Source: Alishewanella jeotgali KCTC 22429
GTDB taxonomy: Bacteria; Pseudomonadota; Gammaproteobacteria; Enterobacterales; Alteromonadaceae
Direction: 5' to 3'
Length of the DNA stretch: 64,000 bases
Assembly: GCF_000245735.1 (NCBI RefSeq)
Contig: NZ_AHTH01000010.1
Span: 62,001-126,000, forward strand
Below, piece after piece: positions 35,810-45,060 of this stretch; the first letter of the stretch is position 1, and every line of letters starts with the position of its first letter. Under the pieces are notes generated by a model that was not told the origin of the DNA, searched no databases, and saw nothing but the letters and a program-made list of their open reading frames with translations. The position numbers and the translations under genes were made by a program.

Positions 35810-36388
35810 ATGCAGGAAGATGAATTCGAGCTGTTTCTTTCTGAAATGGCCGATGTAAAGCCACTGACTCAGGATGCTGTGCTGCAAGCCAACGCTGAGT
35901 TTAGCCCCACTCTGGCGCAACAAGCCAGACGCAAGGCGGCGGAACAGGAAATGGAGTATGATCCGCATTACCTGAGCATGGAATATGTCGAGCTGGTAAA
36001 GCCGGATGACGTCTTTGCCTATTGTAAAGACGGTGTGCAACAAGGGGTATACCGCAATCTGCGCCTGGGCAAGTATCAACTGGATGCCACCCTGAACCTG
36101 CTGGGCAAAACACTGATCGAAGCCCGCGGTGCGCTACAGCAATTTATTACCGACTGCCATCAACGGGGCGTGCGTACCTTATTGATCCAGCATGGTATGG
36201 GCCGCAACAGCAAGCCGCATCCAGCCATCTTACGTAGCTATGTTTTTAAATGGTTACCGGCTTTTGGTGTCGTTCTGGCAGCGCATACCGCACAGCGTCA
36301 ACATGGCGGCTATAGTGCTACCTATGTCCTGCTGCAAAAAAATGCCGAACAAAAACGCGAAAACCGGGAACGGCATAGCAAGAAATAA
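35810..36388 (+). CDS. smrA: Smr-domain DNA endonuclease SmrA
   Basis: 192 residues. The C-terminal Smr domain (about 87-175) has LDATLNLLGKTLIEAR, the catalytic-type LLIQHGMG and GGYSATYVLL. The N-terminus is the acidic region typical of SmrA. Smr domains nick branched or structured DNA or RNA; the physiological role of SmrA is not settled. Arg/Glu/Lys-rich tail. A perfect terminator follows. Confidence 0.88.
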   Translation: MQEDEFELFLSEMADVKPLTQDAVLQANAEFSPTLAQQARRKAAEQEMEYDPHYLSMEYVELVKPDDVFAYCKDGVQQGVYRNLRLGKYQLDATLNLLGKTLIEARGALQQFITDCHQRGVRTLLIQHGMGRNSKPHPAILRSYVFKWLPAFGVVLAAHTAQRQHGGYSATYVLLQKNAEQKRENRERHSKK

Positions 36389-36413
36389 TGAAACAAGATT
36401 AGGCTAACAGATA

Positions 36414-36446
36414 AAAAATTAAGGGCCCAAACGGCCCTTAATTTTT
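36414..36446. terminator. Bidirectional terminator, smrA and small convergent gene
   Basis: AAAAATTAAGGGCC / GGCCCTTAATTTTT: a 14-bp perfect stem with loop CAAAC, with A-run and T-run arms. The last bases include the stop codon of the small minus-strand gene. Confidence 0.88.
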
Positions 36447-36558
36447 AAATCACCCAGCAAAAGGCTTCTGCCCGGGTGAGAAGGGCTGACAACGCCATTA
36501 AAATCACGGCAATAGCCAGAGTGGTAAAGCCAAAACCACGACTGGACGCTTTACTCAT
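36445..36558 (-). CDS. 37-residue single-pass membrane protein (unannotated)
   Basis: Begins MSKASSRGFGFTTLAIAVIL and continues through a hydrophobic helix to TRAEAFCWVI. GAGG lies upstream of the ATG, and the gene ends exactly in the shared bidirectional terminator, which argues that it is a real transcription unit. One transmembrane helix (about residues 10-27) follows a basic, Ser-rich N-terminus. I do not recognise a family; small stress or leader proteins look like this. Confidence 0.5.
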   Translation of the reverse strand: MSKASSRGFGFTTLAIAVILMALSALLTRAEAFCWVI

Positions 36559-36690
36559 AACCTAACCTCAACATTTATTCTTATTATTCTGTCACGGCAA
36601 CAGCCCTGGTTGCGACCGGCAGGCAGGTTACTGCGACCAAAAGAGTGTAGTCCGTTAATAACTCCTTGGCAACGCTGTAATTTTAACCAG

Positions 36691-37611
36691 TTAATAGCCC
36701 TGTTGCCGGTCGATTTGATTTAACAATGCCAAGCCGGCTTCACTACGCCGGTAATTCTCTGCGATCTGCGCCACCACTGTATCCACCCGGGTTACAGCTG
36801 AGATATGCGGTGTGACCAAAATCGACGGATGCGACCAGAACGGATGCGTTGCAGCAAGGGGCTCCTGCCGGAACACATCAAGACACGCCGCCTGAACCTG
36901 CCCACTGTCCAGTGCGGCCAATAAATCTGCCTCCACCAGCAGCGCGCCACGCGCGACATTGACCAGTATCACTCCCGCCTTCATCAGGGCAAACAGCTGT
37001 TTATTTAACAGATCCTCGGTGGCACTGGTCAGTGGTAATAAACAGATCACCAGATCGGCATCGTTAAGGGCTGCGGCTAAGCCATCAACGCCGGCATAGC
37101 AAGTTACACCGCTAAGCTGCTGCGGGCGACGGGCCCAGCCCGTCACCTGATAGCCCTGCATCTGAAAAAATTGTGCGGCGGCCGCGCCCAGTTCGCCTAA
37201 CCCCAGCACACAAAGCTTGCGCAACTGACGTGGGCTTTTCGGTTTCCACTGCGCCTGCTGTTGCTGGCGATGAAACTGATCCAGGCGCAAACGGTAATAG
37301 CTTTCAATACCGGCCAGATAACGCAGCATAGACTCAGTTAACGCCGGATCGACAACCCGCGCCAGTGGTACCAAAGGCAGCTCAGGATCGGCAAGAATAC
37401 TATCCACACCGGCACCATAACTTTGCAGCGCTTTTAAATTTGGTAGCTGCTGTAAACAGCCTGCCGGGTGCTTCCATACCACGGCAAAGGTGACAGCAGC
37501 AGGATCATTTAGCTCGGGCCAGACCTCAATCGTTACCCCCGGTAGGGCGGCACTGAGCCGTTGTTGTAAGTCATCCAGTTTTCGATCAGGGATAATAAGG
37601 GCAATAGTCAC
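36691..37611 (-). CDS. ghrA: Glyoxylate/hydroxypyruvate reductase A
   Basis: 306-residue D-2-hydroxyacid dehydrogenase of the GhrA type. It has a Rossmann segment LCVLGLGELGAAAAQFFQMQGY, the catalytic Arg in VNVARGALLVEADLL, Glu in DVFRQEPL, and His in ILVTPHISA. It reduces glyoxylate and hydroxypyruvate with NAD(P)H in the cytosol. It stands alone on the minus strand. Confidence 0.88.
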   Translation of the reverse strand: MTIALIIPDRKLDDLQQRLSAALPGVTIEVWPELNDPAAVTFAVVWKHPAGCLQQLPNLKALQSYGAGVDSILADPELPLVPLARVVDPALTESMLRYLAGIESYYRLRLDQFHRQQQQAQWKPKSPRQLRKLCVLGLGELGAAAAQFFQMQGYQVTGWARRPQQLSGVTCYAGVDGLAAALNDADLVICLLPLTSATEDLLNKQLFALMKAGVILVNVARGALLVEADLLAALDSGQVQAACLDVFRQEPLAATHPFWSHPSILVTPHISAVTRVDTVVAQIAENYRRSEAGLALLNQIDRQQGY

Positions 37612-37763
37612 AGCTCACTCCATATCTTGGCCAGGGTGCCAACCTTAGCATAAAAGCGGCACTTCGGCTGTCGTCAAACTGCCATAAAACTGCCAACTTG
37701 GCGTCATACAAAGGCATTAGGCTCAACTGTGTGACCCTATGTAACAGGTGAGAGGACAGAGCG

Positions 37764-39470
37764 ATGCTGAATGTCGAGCAAATGATCGAACAACAACTGC
37801 CACTGGTTGACCGCCAGAGCTGGTTTTACCGGCCGGTTAAAGGATTCCTCAGCTACCTGTTACATGAGCAGGATTTTCAGAATTTTGCCAAGCGCTACCC
37901 GCACCTGCAGGGACTGGAGTTTGTGGAGCAGGTGCTGGACTATTTTAACTTCAGCTACGCCGTACGCGACAACGAGCTGGAGCGGATCCCGACGACCGGG
38001 CGGGTGGTGATTATCGCCAATCATCCGATCGGCTCGCTGGACGGGCTGGCCCTGCTAAAACTAGTCAGCGAGATCCGGCCAGACGTTAAGGTTTTGGCCA
38101 ATCAGCTACTGATGGCGCTACCGCCGCTGCACCCCCTCTTGTTACCGGTAAATAACATGACAGGCGGCACCGAGCGGCGCCGCTTAGACGCCATTGCCGC
38201 CCATCTGGCGGCGGAAGGCGCACTGATCCTGTTTCCGGCCGGTGAGGTATCACGCTTAAAACCCAATGGAATCCGTGACGGCAAGTGGCATAGCGGCTTT
38301 TTGCGCTTTGCCAGTCAAAGTAAGGCGCCAATTCTGCCGATCTATATTGGTGGGCGCAATTCGGCGCTGTTTTACAGTGCCTCGATGCTATATAAACCGC
38401 TGGCCACCTTATTGCTGGTAAAGGAAATGTTTAAGCAACAGCGCAAATCGATCACGCTGCGCATTGGTGAAAGCATTCCGTTTGACAGCGTTAACAACCT
38501 GCAGCTGGAGCTGGCAGATAAAGTTAAACTGTTTAAAAAGCATCTGTACCGGCTGGCAAAAGATAAAGCCCCGCTGTTTAAAACCCAGAGTGCGATAGCG
38601 CATCCGGAAGAGCGGGCTGTGCTGAAAAAGGCAGTAGAAAGTTGCCAGTTATTGGGCGAAACCGGCGATGGCAAAAAAATCTACCTCTATCATCATCAGC
38701 AAAGTTCGCCGGTGATGCGTGAAATCGGCCGCCTGCGCGAGCTGGCGTTTCGGGCTGTCGGCGAGGGCTGTGGCCAGCGCCGTGATATTGACCGTTTCGA
38801 CAGCCACTATGAACACCTGATCCTGTGGGATAGCGATGATCTGGAGATCGTCGGCGCCTACCGTTTTGCCAATACGGCCCGGGTGATCGCTGATCACGGC
38901 TTAGCCGGCTTATATACCGCCTCGTTGTTTCAATTTAGCGCCCAGATGCAACCCTATCTGGCACAGGGGCTGGAGCTGGGACGCAGCTTTGTGCAACCGC
39001 GCTATTGGGGTAAGCGCAGCCTGGACTATCTGTGGTATGGCATTGGAGCTTACCTTAAGCAGTATCCGGAACTGCGCTATCTGTTTGGCGGCGTCAGCCT
39101 ATCAAACAGCTACCCGCAAGCAGCCCGGGATCTGATGGTCTACTTCTACTCTTTATATTTTCAGGATGAACAGCAAACAGCAGTATCAAATCAGCCCTAT
39201 CAGCTGCCGCAAGCTATTCTGCAACAGCTGCAGCAGCACTTCAGCGGTCAGGACTATGCAGCAGACTTTGTGCAGCTAAAACACCTGCTGGCCAATATGG
39301 GGGTAAGTATTCCCACCTTATATAAGCAATACAGTGAGCTGTGCGAGCCAGGCGGGGTGAAATTTCTGGCCTTTGGCACGGATCCGGATTTCGCTGACTG
39401 CATTGATGGTCTGGTACTGGTGGACCTGACACAGTTAAAAGCACAAAAGCGCGCCCGTTATCTGAGCTGA
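37764..39470 (+). CDS. Lysophospholipid acyltransferase-GNAT fusion (OlsF-like)
   Basis: 568 residues, two domains. The N-terminal glycerolipid acyltransferase domain (about 30-250) has NHPIGSLDG at 86-94 and FPAGEVSRLK. The C-terminal half (about 300-560) is a GNAT/hemolysin-type N-acyltransferase with REIGRLRELAFRAVGEG, DRFDSHYEHLILWD and ELGRSFVQPRYWGK. This is the OlsA+OlsB arrangement of OlsF, a bifunctional ornithine-lipid synthase. Ornithine lipids are phosphorus-free membrane lipids made when phosphate is scarce. The order of reactions and amino-acid substrate are inferred from family. Confidence 0.8.
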   Translation: MLNVEQMIEQQLPLVDRQSWFYRPVKGFLSYLLHEQDFQNFAKRYPHLQGLEFVEQVLDYFNFSYAVRDNELERIPTTGRVVIIANHPIGSLDGLALLKLVSEIRPDVKVLANQLLMALPPLHPLLLPVNNMTGGTERRRLDAIAAHLAAEGALILFPAGEVSRLKPNGIRDGKWHSGFLRFASQSKAPILPIYIGGRNSALFYSASMLYKPLATLLLVKEMFKQQRKSITLRIGESIPFDSVNNLQLELADKVKLFKKHLYRLAKDKAPLFKTQSAIAHPEERAVLKKAVESCQLLGETGDGKKIYLYHHQQSSPVMREIGRLRELAFRAVGEGCGQRRDIDRFDSHYEHLILWDSDDLEIVGAYRFANTARVIADHGLAGLYTASLFQFSAQMQPYLAQGLELGRSFVQPRYWGKRSLDYLWYGIGAYLKQYPELRYLFGGVSLSNSYPQAARDLMVYFYSLYFQDEQQTAVSNQPYQLPQAILQQLQQHFSGQDYAADFVQLKHLLANMGVSIPTLYKQYSELCEPGGVKFLAFGTDPDFADCIDGLVLVDLTQLKAQKRARYLS

Positions 39471-39605
39471 ACCACAGTTTCTTGTAGCTTAGTGTAAAGA
39501 TCCGGTAAAGTTCAGCCGCGATTCAGCCGCGGCCCACTATAAGTTGTATACTTAATGTCCATCCCTCTGCCGGCGCAATCTATCGCCCGTGGTTAGGAGC
39601 TTGAT

Positions 39606-41267
39606 ATGACGATACAACGAACCCTGCCACAGCTACTGTTAGCCCTGGCGATTTTATTGCTCAGCGCCTGCGCCAGTCAGGCACAAAGCCGCACCAGTAA
39701 CAGCGAGGCCGAGCTGGACCAGATGCTGGCCCCGATTGCACTGTATCCGGACTCAGTACTAACCCACGTCTTGATTGCCTCGACCTATCCGCTGGAAATT
39801 GTGCAGGCGGCACGCTGGTTAGAGCGTAACCCGGATCTTCGCGGCGAAGACGCGGTAGAAGCCGTGCAAGGCCAGGACTGGGACCCCAGTGTGCAGGCTC
39901 TGGTTGCCTTCCCGCAGTTAGTGCAACGCCTGAATGATGATCTGCAATGGACGCAGCGGCTGGGAGAAATCTTTTTAGCCGATGAGCCAGCGTTACTGGC
40001 GAGTATTCAGCGCTTACGGCAACGCGCCTATGCTCAGGGCTCACTGCAGCAGATGGAGCATGTGGTGGTGGAGCGCGAACGCGAAGTGATCGTGATTGAA
40101 CCGGCGCGGCGTGAGGTGATTTACGTACCCTACTACGATACCCGGGTGGTTTACGGTCACTGGTGGTGGCCAGCCTATCCACCACTGTATTGGTATGAGC
40201 CTGTCGGTCACCGCAGCCGGGTCAGCTTTTACTGGAGTAGTGGCTTTTACGTCAGGCCAGCGTTTTATTTCAGCGTCTTCGACTGGCACCGTCATCATGT
40301 GATAGTGCACCACCATTACTATCATAAGCCACCGCGCTATTATCCAAAACGGCAGCATTTCCATAATGCGCCTCGCTGGCAGCATGATCATTATCACCGC
40401 CGTGGCGTGCACTACCGGCACAGTCAGTTACGTGACCGGCCAGACTATCAGCACCGCCCGGATCGGCCACGCCGTCATGACGATGCGCCGCACAGACCTC
40501 GCGAACAGTGGCGTGCTGAGCGCAATCAGGAGCAGCGCTCACAAGCTGATAATCGCTTTATTCCGGCCGACAGCAAGTTACGTCAGGCCAATCGCGAAGC
40601 AGAGGCTGCACCACGCAATGCGCAGCGTGAAGGCCGCCAGTATGACAGCAACCGCCAGCCGCGCCAGCATGAGACGGCACGAAGCGAACAGCCGCAACGC
40701 CAGGAGCGCCCTCAGGGACGTATTGCTCAGCAGTGGGCAGAAAACGAGCAGCGTATCCAGCCAATCCCTGCCGCAGACACCAGCCCGGCTGTTGACCGGC
40801 AACGGCCGCAACGTGTGCAGGATAGTGCGCTGCGCGCGCAGCAGCGCAACGAAGCACTAAATAGAGAACAGCGGCGCAATGAGGCGCTGGGCAGAGAGCA
40901 GCGAGCACAACAGCGCAACGAAGCACTAAACAGAGAGCAGCGGGTACAGTATCAGCGCCCGGCGCAGGACAGCCGGCCGGAACGGGTACAGCCTATCAGA
41001 GTGCCGCAAGCTGAAACCCAGCGCGTGCAGTATCAACGGCCACCGCAAGAGGTAAGAACCGAGCGGGCGCAGCCGCAAAGATTTCAGCAAGAGCGGGTAC
41101 AACCGGTGAGCCGGCCAGCACAGGACAGTCAGCGGGTACAACCACAGCGGCCACAAATGGAACAACGGCAAGCAGTGGTCAGCCGGCCAGCAAGCGAGAG
41201 CCGGACAACAGGTTCGATCTCCGAGCGCTCTAACCGCTTTGAAAACCGGCGCCAACAGCAGGACTAG
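39606..41267 (+). CDS. DUF3300 lipoprotein with Arg/Gln-rich repetitive tail
   Basis: 553 residues. A lipoprotein-like signal (LLLSACASQA) is followed by the DUF3300 domain (about 35-200: LAPIALYPDSVLTHVLIAST, ARWLERNP, WDPSVQALVAFP). Then comes a Trp/Tyr/His-rich segment (WWWPAYPPLYWYEP, many HHH pairs), and from about residue 285 a very hydrophilic Arg/Gln/Glu tail. The tail includes internal repeats of the type QQRNEALNREQR (about 415-445) and QYQRP. The function is unknown; the envelope is its likely place. The repeat region may vary in length between strains. Confidence 0.82.
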   Translation: MTIQRTLPQLLLALAILLLSACASQAQSRTSNSEAELDQMLAPIALYPDSVLTHVLIASTYPLEIVQAARWLERNPDLRGEDAVEAVQGQDWDPSVQALVAFPQLVQRLNDDLQWTQRLGEIFLADEPALLASIQRLRQRAYAQGSLQQMEHVVVEREREVIVIEPARREVIYVPYYDTRVVYGHWWWPAYPPLYWYEPVGHRSRVSFYWSSGFYVRPAFYFSVFDWHRHHVIVHHHYYHKPPRYYPKRQHFHNAPRWQHDHYHRRGVHYRHSQLRDRPDYQHRPDRPRRHDDAPHRPREQWRAERNQEQRSQADNRFIPADSKLRQANREAEAAPRNAQREGRQYDSNRQPRQHETARSEQPQRQERPQGRIAQQWAENEQRIQPIPAADTSPAVDRQRPQRVQDSALRAQQRNEALNREQRRNEALGREQRAQQRNEALNREQRVQYQRPAQDSRPERVQPIRVPQAETQRVQYQRPPQEVRTERAQPQRFQQERVQPVSRPAQDSQRVQPQRPQMEQRQAVVSRPASESRTTGSISERSNRFENRRQQQD

Positions 41268-41327
41268 GCTTGGTTAGGGCGTGTTCCCTACCTCTTTGTT
41301 GATATAGAACAATACTTACCGTTAAAG

Positions 41328-41351
41328 GCCCGCTTTGTAGCGGGCTTTTTT
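41328..41351 (+). terminator. Terminator after the DUF3300 gene
   Basis: GCCCGCT / AGCGGGC with loop TTGT, followed by TTTTTT. Confidence 0.85.
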
Positions 41352-41415
41352 GATCCAGCCCAAGGTTTTCACCGCCAGCAAGCGCACAATGGCGCCAGTT
41401 ATCTGACTGGAGAAT

Positions 41416-42114
41416 ATGATGAAAACAATGTTATCTACAGTAGCACTGGGCCTGAGTTTAGTTGCCGCCCCTGCCATGGCCGAATTTTCTGTCAACGTTG
41501 GCGCCATCAGCGTGATGCCAAGTGACAGCAGCGGCAATCTGAATGTGGTAGAAGCCGTCGCAGGCTTACCAGCCGGCTCAACTGGCGTCAAGGTGAATGA
41601 CAATACCCAACTGGGCCTGACCTTTGACTACAAACTGGATAAAAACTGGGGCGTGCAGTTAATTGCCGCTACCCCTTTTACCCACAAAATCAGTGGCGAT
41701 GGCGCTATTGACGGTTTAAAAGTAGGTAAAACCAAGCATTTACCGCCTACCTTACTCGGCCAGTATTATTTTGATGTTGGCAACAGCAACATTCAGCCTT
41801 TTGTTGGCCTGGGCGTCAATTACACCAACTTCTTTAATACCGAAGCCGATGGTCAGCTGAAAAGCACGCTGGTCGCGCTGGGTGCGGCTGGTGCTAATGA
41901 TCCTGTGACCATTAAGCTGAAAAACTCCTGGGGCCTGGCCGCACAAGCCGGCGTCAATATCAAACTGGCTGATAACCTGGGTGTCCACCTGATGATCAGC
42001 AAAATTGATATCGATACCAAGGCGCATGTCCGGGTTAATGGCAATACAGTGCAAAGCGTTGATGTCAGTATTGATCCGCTGGTAGCAATGATTGGTCTGC
42101 GCTGGACGCTGTAA
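41416..42114 (+). CDS. ompW: OmpW-family outer-membrane protein
   Basis: 232 residues with a signal peptide (cleavage after AMA, about residue 22) and an eight-strand beta-barrel pattern. Hallmarks are NTQLGLTFDYKLDKNWGVQL, HLPPTLLGQYYF, IQPFVGLGVNYT and the C-terminal aromatic-type end IGLRWTL. OmpW forms a narrow hydrophobic pore and is often stress-regulated. It stands alone between two terminators. Confidence 0.92.
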   Translation: MMKTMLSTVALGLSLVAAPAMAEFSVNVGAISVMPSDSSGNLNVVEAVAGLPAGSTGVKVNDNTQLGLTFDYKLDKNWGVQLIAATPFTHKISGDGAIDGLKVGKTKHLPPTLLGQYYFDVGNSNIQPFVGLGVNYTNFFNTEADGQLKSTLVALGAAGANDPVTIKLKNSWGLAAQAGVNIKLADNLGVHLMISKIDIDTKAHVRVNGNTVQSVDVSIDPLVAMIGLRWTL

Positions 42115-42132
42115 GTTTTATCTTGCCCTTTG

Positions 42133-42163
42133 CCGTCAACATTACGGTGTTGACGGTATTTTT
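42133..42163 (+). terminator. Terminator of ompW
   Basis: CCGTCAACA / TGTTGACGG, a 9-bp perfect stem with a 6-base loop, then TATTTTT. Confidence 0.85.
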
Positions 42164-42247
42164 CCGGGCGCTCCGACCAAAGTCGGGGCTTTTCCCGCTC
42201 CGGCTTCTGGATTAGAGTGCTATTACTGATCTCAAGCCGGAGCTGTT

Positions 42248-44092
42248 ATGCCAAGTCCTGTTTCCAAACTTAACTGGCAACACCTGCTAAAATCCGGAAA
42301 CCGGATTTTTATTGGCTCCCATGCCGCGGTGCCGACCCTACTGATTGACGATCTGATTGCGAATGCCAAAAGCCTGCATGATATTGAAATTGTGCAACTG
42401 GTGACCCTGTCAGACAACAAATGGGCCAAACCCGAGTTTCAGCATTTATTTAAGGTCAATACCTTCTTTATCGGCGGCCATACCGTGCGTCAGGCTGTCG
42501 CTGAGGGCCGGGCTGATTACACCCCCTGTTTTATGACCGATATTCCGGCGCTGTTTACTGACGGCGTACTGCCGCTGGATGCCGCGCTGATTATGGTGAG
42601 CCCGGCCGATGAGCATGGCTATCATTCACTTGGTGTATCAGTTGATGTGATAGCCGCTGCAGCAAAGGCCGCCAAAACAGTGATTGCCCAGGTCAATCCG
42701 GCGATGCCGATCACTTACGGCCAGTCTTTTATTCATAAAGACGATATCGATGCTTTTTTCTATGCCGAGCAGCCACTACCGGAAGTCCAGCCTACCGAGC
42801 TGGATCCGCGCACTGAGCGTATCGGCCAGTATGTGTCGCTGCTGGTCGAAGATGGCGCCACTATTCAGCTCGGCGTAGGTAAAATCTGCGAAGCGGTAAC
42901 CCGCTATCTGAGCAATCACAAGGATTTGGGCCTGCATACCGAGCTGCTGACCGACGGTGTACTGGAGCTGATTAAAAAAGGGGTGATCAACAACAGGCGC
43001 AAAACCTTTCATCCCGGCAAAAGTGTCACCAGCTTTTGTATCGGTACTAAGCAGCTGTATGACTTTGTGCACCAAAACCCGCATATCGGCTTTTATCCGA
43101 GTGAGTATGTCAATTCGCCCAGCAATATCGCCCGCAACGAGCGCATGGTCTCGATTAACAGTGCCATCGAAGTTGATCTGACCGGGCAGGTGGTGTCAGA
43201 TTCAATTGGTCATCAGTTTTACAGCGGCGTTGGCGGTCAGGTTGACTTTAGCCGCGGTGCTTCAATGAGTAATGGCGGTAAACCCATTATCGCCCTGCCC
43301 TCGACCGCCAAAGATGGCAGTATTTCCCGCATCGTGCCGCATATCCGCGAAGGTGCCGGCGTGGTCACCAGCCGGGCGCACGTACACTATGTGGTGACGG
43401 AGTTTGGCGTGGCCTCGTTACGCGGCAAAAGTATCCGCGAGCGGGCGCTGGAGCTGATCCGGGTCGCCCATCCGAAATTCCGTAATCAGTTACTGGCTGA
43501 AGTCCGTAAACATTACTGGGTACCGCATTATCAGGTGCAAACCCCGGTCGAAGTACCGGAGCTGGGGCCTGTCGGCTTTAAAGAGCTGAGCGTAAACGGC
43601 GAGAGCTTTGATTTGCGGCCACTGAACCCTTCAGATGAACGGCGCTTGCAGGAGTTTTTTTACTCCCATACCAAAGAAACGCTGCAAATGCGCTATAACT
43701 CAGTGCCGACTCAGATGAGCCGCGAAAAATCCTGCACCCTGGTCAGCGTCGATCAGTCCAAGGATTTAGCACTGTGCATTGTGAAGCAAAAAGGCTCAGT
43801 CGTAGAGATCCAGGCCGTCGGCCGCTACTACCTGATTGAGAGCCAGAATAGCTGTGAAGTGGCCTTTGTTACCCGCGAAAAGTTCCAGGGCAAAGGCATG
43901 GCTAAGCGGCTGCTGGCAGAAATGATTAATGTGGCAAAAGCCCGCGGCCTGGCTTCAATGCAGGCCTATGTGCGCGCCGAAAACAAACCCATGCTCAAAG
44001 TATTCGAAAACGCCGGCTTTGTGCGCTTGCGTAGCGAAGATCCATCCGAAGCCTATTTAAAACTGGATTTAACTCCAGCAGGAGACAGCTGA
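42248..44092 (+). CDS. Acetyl-CoA hydrolase/CoA-transferase fused to GNAT acetyltransferase
   Basis: 614 residues. An acetyl-CoA hydrolase/4-hydroxybutyrate CoA-transferase region spans about 1-430 (IFIGSHAAVPTLL, QLGVGKICEAV, GVGGQVDFSRGASMSNGGK, VTEFGVASLRGKS). A GNAT domain with the acetyl-CoA loop FQGKGMAKRLL lies at about 465-610. The fusion is known in several gammaproteobacteria. It may move acetyl groups between CoA and small acids or protein amines; the precise reaction is unproven. Its stop overlaps the start of the deacetylase-like gene (TGATG), so both are made together. Confidence 0.88.
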   Translation: MPSPVSKLNWQHLLKSGNRIFIGSHAAVPTLLIDDLIANAKSLHDIEIVQLVTLSDNKWAKPEFQHLFKVNTFFIGGHTVRQAVAEGRADYTPCFMTDIPALFTDGVLPLDAALIMVSPADEHGYHSLGVSVDVIAAAAKAAKTVIAQVNPAMPITYGQSFIHKDDIDAFFYAEQPLPEVQPTELDPRTERIGQYVSLLVEDGATIQLGVGKICEAVTRYLSNHKDLGLHTELLTDGVLELIKKGVINNRRKTFHPGKSVTSFCIGTKQLYDFVHQNPHIGFYPSEYVNSPSNIARNERMVSINSAIEVDLTGQVVSDSIGHQFYSGVGGQVDFSRGASMSNGGKPIIALPSTAKDGSISRIVPHIREGAGVVTSRAHVHYVVTEFGVASLRGKSIRERALELIRVAHPKFRNQLLAEVRKHYWVPHYQVQTPVEVPELGPVGFKELSVNGESFDLRPLNPSDERRLQEFFYSHTKETLQMRYNSVPTQMSREKSCTLVSVDQSKDLALCIVKQKGSVVEIQAVGRYYLIESQNSCEVAFVTREKFQGKGMAKRLLAEMINVAKARGLASMQAYVRAENKPMLKVFENAGFVRLRSEDPSEAYLKLDLTPAGDS

Positions 44093-45009
44093 TGCCCATT
44101 ACCATTTTCAGTCACCCCAGCTGTTACTACCATGAAAATGGCGTTGATCATCCGGAGTGTCCGGAGCGCCTGTCAGCGATTAATGACCAGCTGATCCGTT
44201 CCGGTATGGAATATGTGGTGATGCAGCGCGACGCCAGCCCCGCCACAAAAGAAGCGTTATATCTGGCACATGGCAAACGCTATGTCGATGAATTATTTGC
44301 CAAAGCACCAACCGAGGGCCATATCTGGCTGGATCCCGATACCATTATGGGCCCGAAAAGCCTGAATGCCGCCCTGCATGCCGCCGGCAGCGGTATCAAT
44401 GCCGTGGATCAGGTAATGAAAGGCAGTAACGAGCAGGCCTTTTGCGCGGTGCGTCCGCCCGGTCATCACGCCACCCGCGAGCAGGCAATGGGCTTTTGTC
44501 TGCTAAATAATATTGCTATCGCGGCTGAGCACGCCCTGAATACCTATCAGCTAAGCCGGATCGCCATCGTTGATTTCGACGTACATCATGGTAACGGTAC
44601 CGAGGATATTTTTCAGCACGAACCCAGAGTACTGTTTTGCTCCTCGTTTGAGCATCCACTATACCCTTACACCGGCGCCGACAGCAGTAACGAGCATATT
44701 ATCAATTTACCGCTGGCCGGCGGCTGCCGCAGCGGCGCCTGGCGTGAGCAGGTGCAGCAACACTGGCTACCGGCCATTGATGCCTTTGCCCCACAACTGA
44801 TCCTGATCTCGGCCGGCTTTGACGGTCACGCTGAAGATGAGATGGCGCACTTTATGTTGCGCGAAGAGGACTATCAGTGGATCGCCAGCGAGCTAAAACA
44901 ACTGGCCGATAAACATTGCCAGGGCCGCATCGTCGCCATGCTGGAAGGCGGTTATGCGTTAAGTGCGCTCGGACGCAGCGTGGTGGCTTTTTTAAAAGGC
45001 TTGCTCTGA
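44092..45009 (+). CDS. Histone-deacetylase superfamily protein
   Basis: 305 residues of the arginase/deacetylase fold. It has HPECPERLSAI, CAVRPPGHHA, the zinc-binding DFDVHHGNGTEDIF and SAGFDGHAED, and LEGGYALSALG. Family members remove acetyl groups from lysine, polyamines or acetoin-related compounds. Translational coupling to an acetyltransferase fusion suggests a paired acetylation-deacetylation role, which is inference. Confidence 0.92.
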   Translation: MPITIFSHPSCYYHENGVDHPECPERLSAINDQLIRSGMEYVVMQRDASPATKEALYLAHGKRYVDELFAKAPTEGHIWLDPDTIMGPKSLNAALHAAGSGINAVDQVMKGSNEQAFCAVRPPGHHATREQAMGFCLLNNIAIAAEHALNTYQLSRIAIVDFDVHHGNGTEDIFQHEPRVLFCSSFEHPLYPYTGADSSNEHIINLPLAGGCRSGAWREQVQQHWLPAIDAFAPQLILISAGFDGHAEDEMAHFMLREEDYQWIASELKQLADKHCQGRIVAMLEGGYALSALGRSVVAFLKGLL

Positions 45010-45060
45010 GTAACAAATTAGCTGCTAAGCTTAGAGGTATCATTTGGATATCTCTTTTCT

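Noticed and set aside
40366-40860. 164-codon plus-strand frame inside the DUF3300 gene
   Set aside because: Alternate frame of the Arg/Gln-rich repeat region; composition typical of a shadow.
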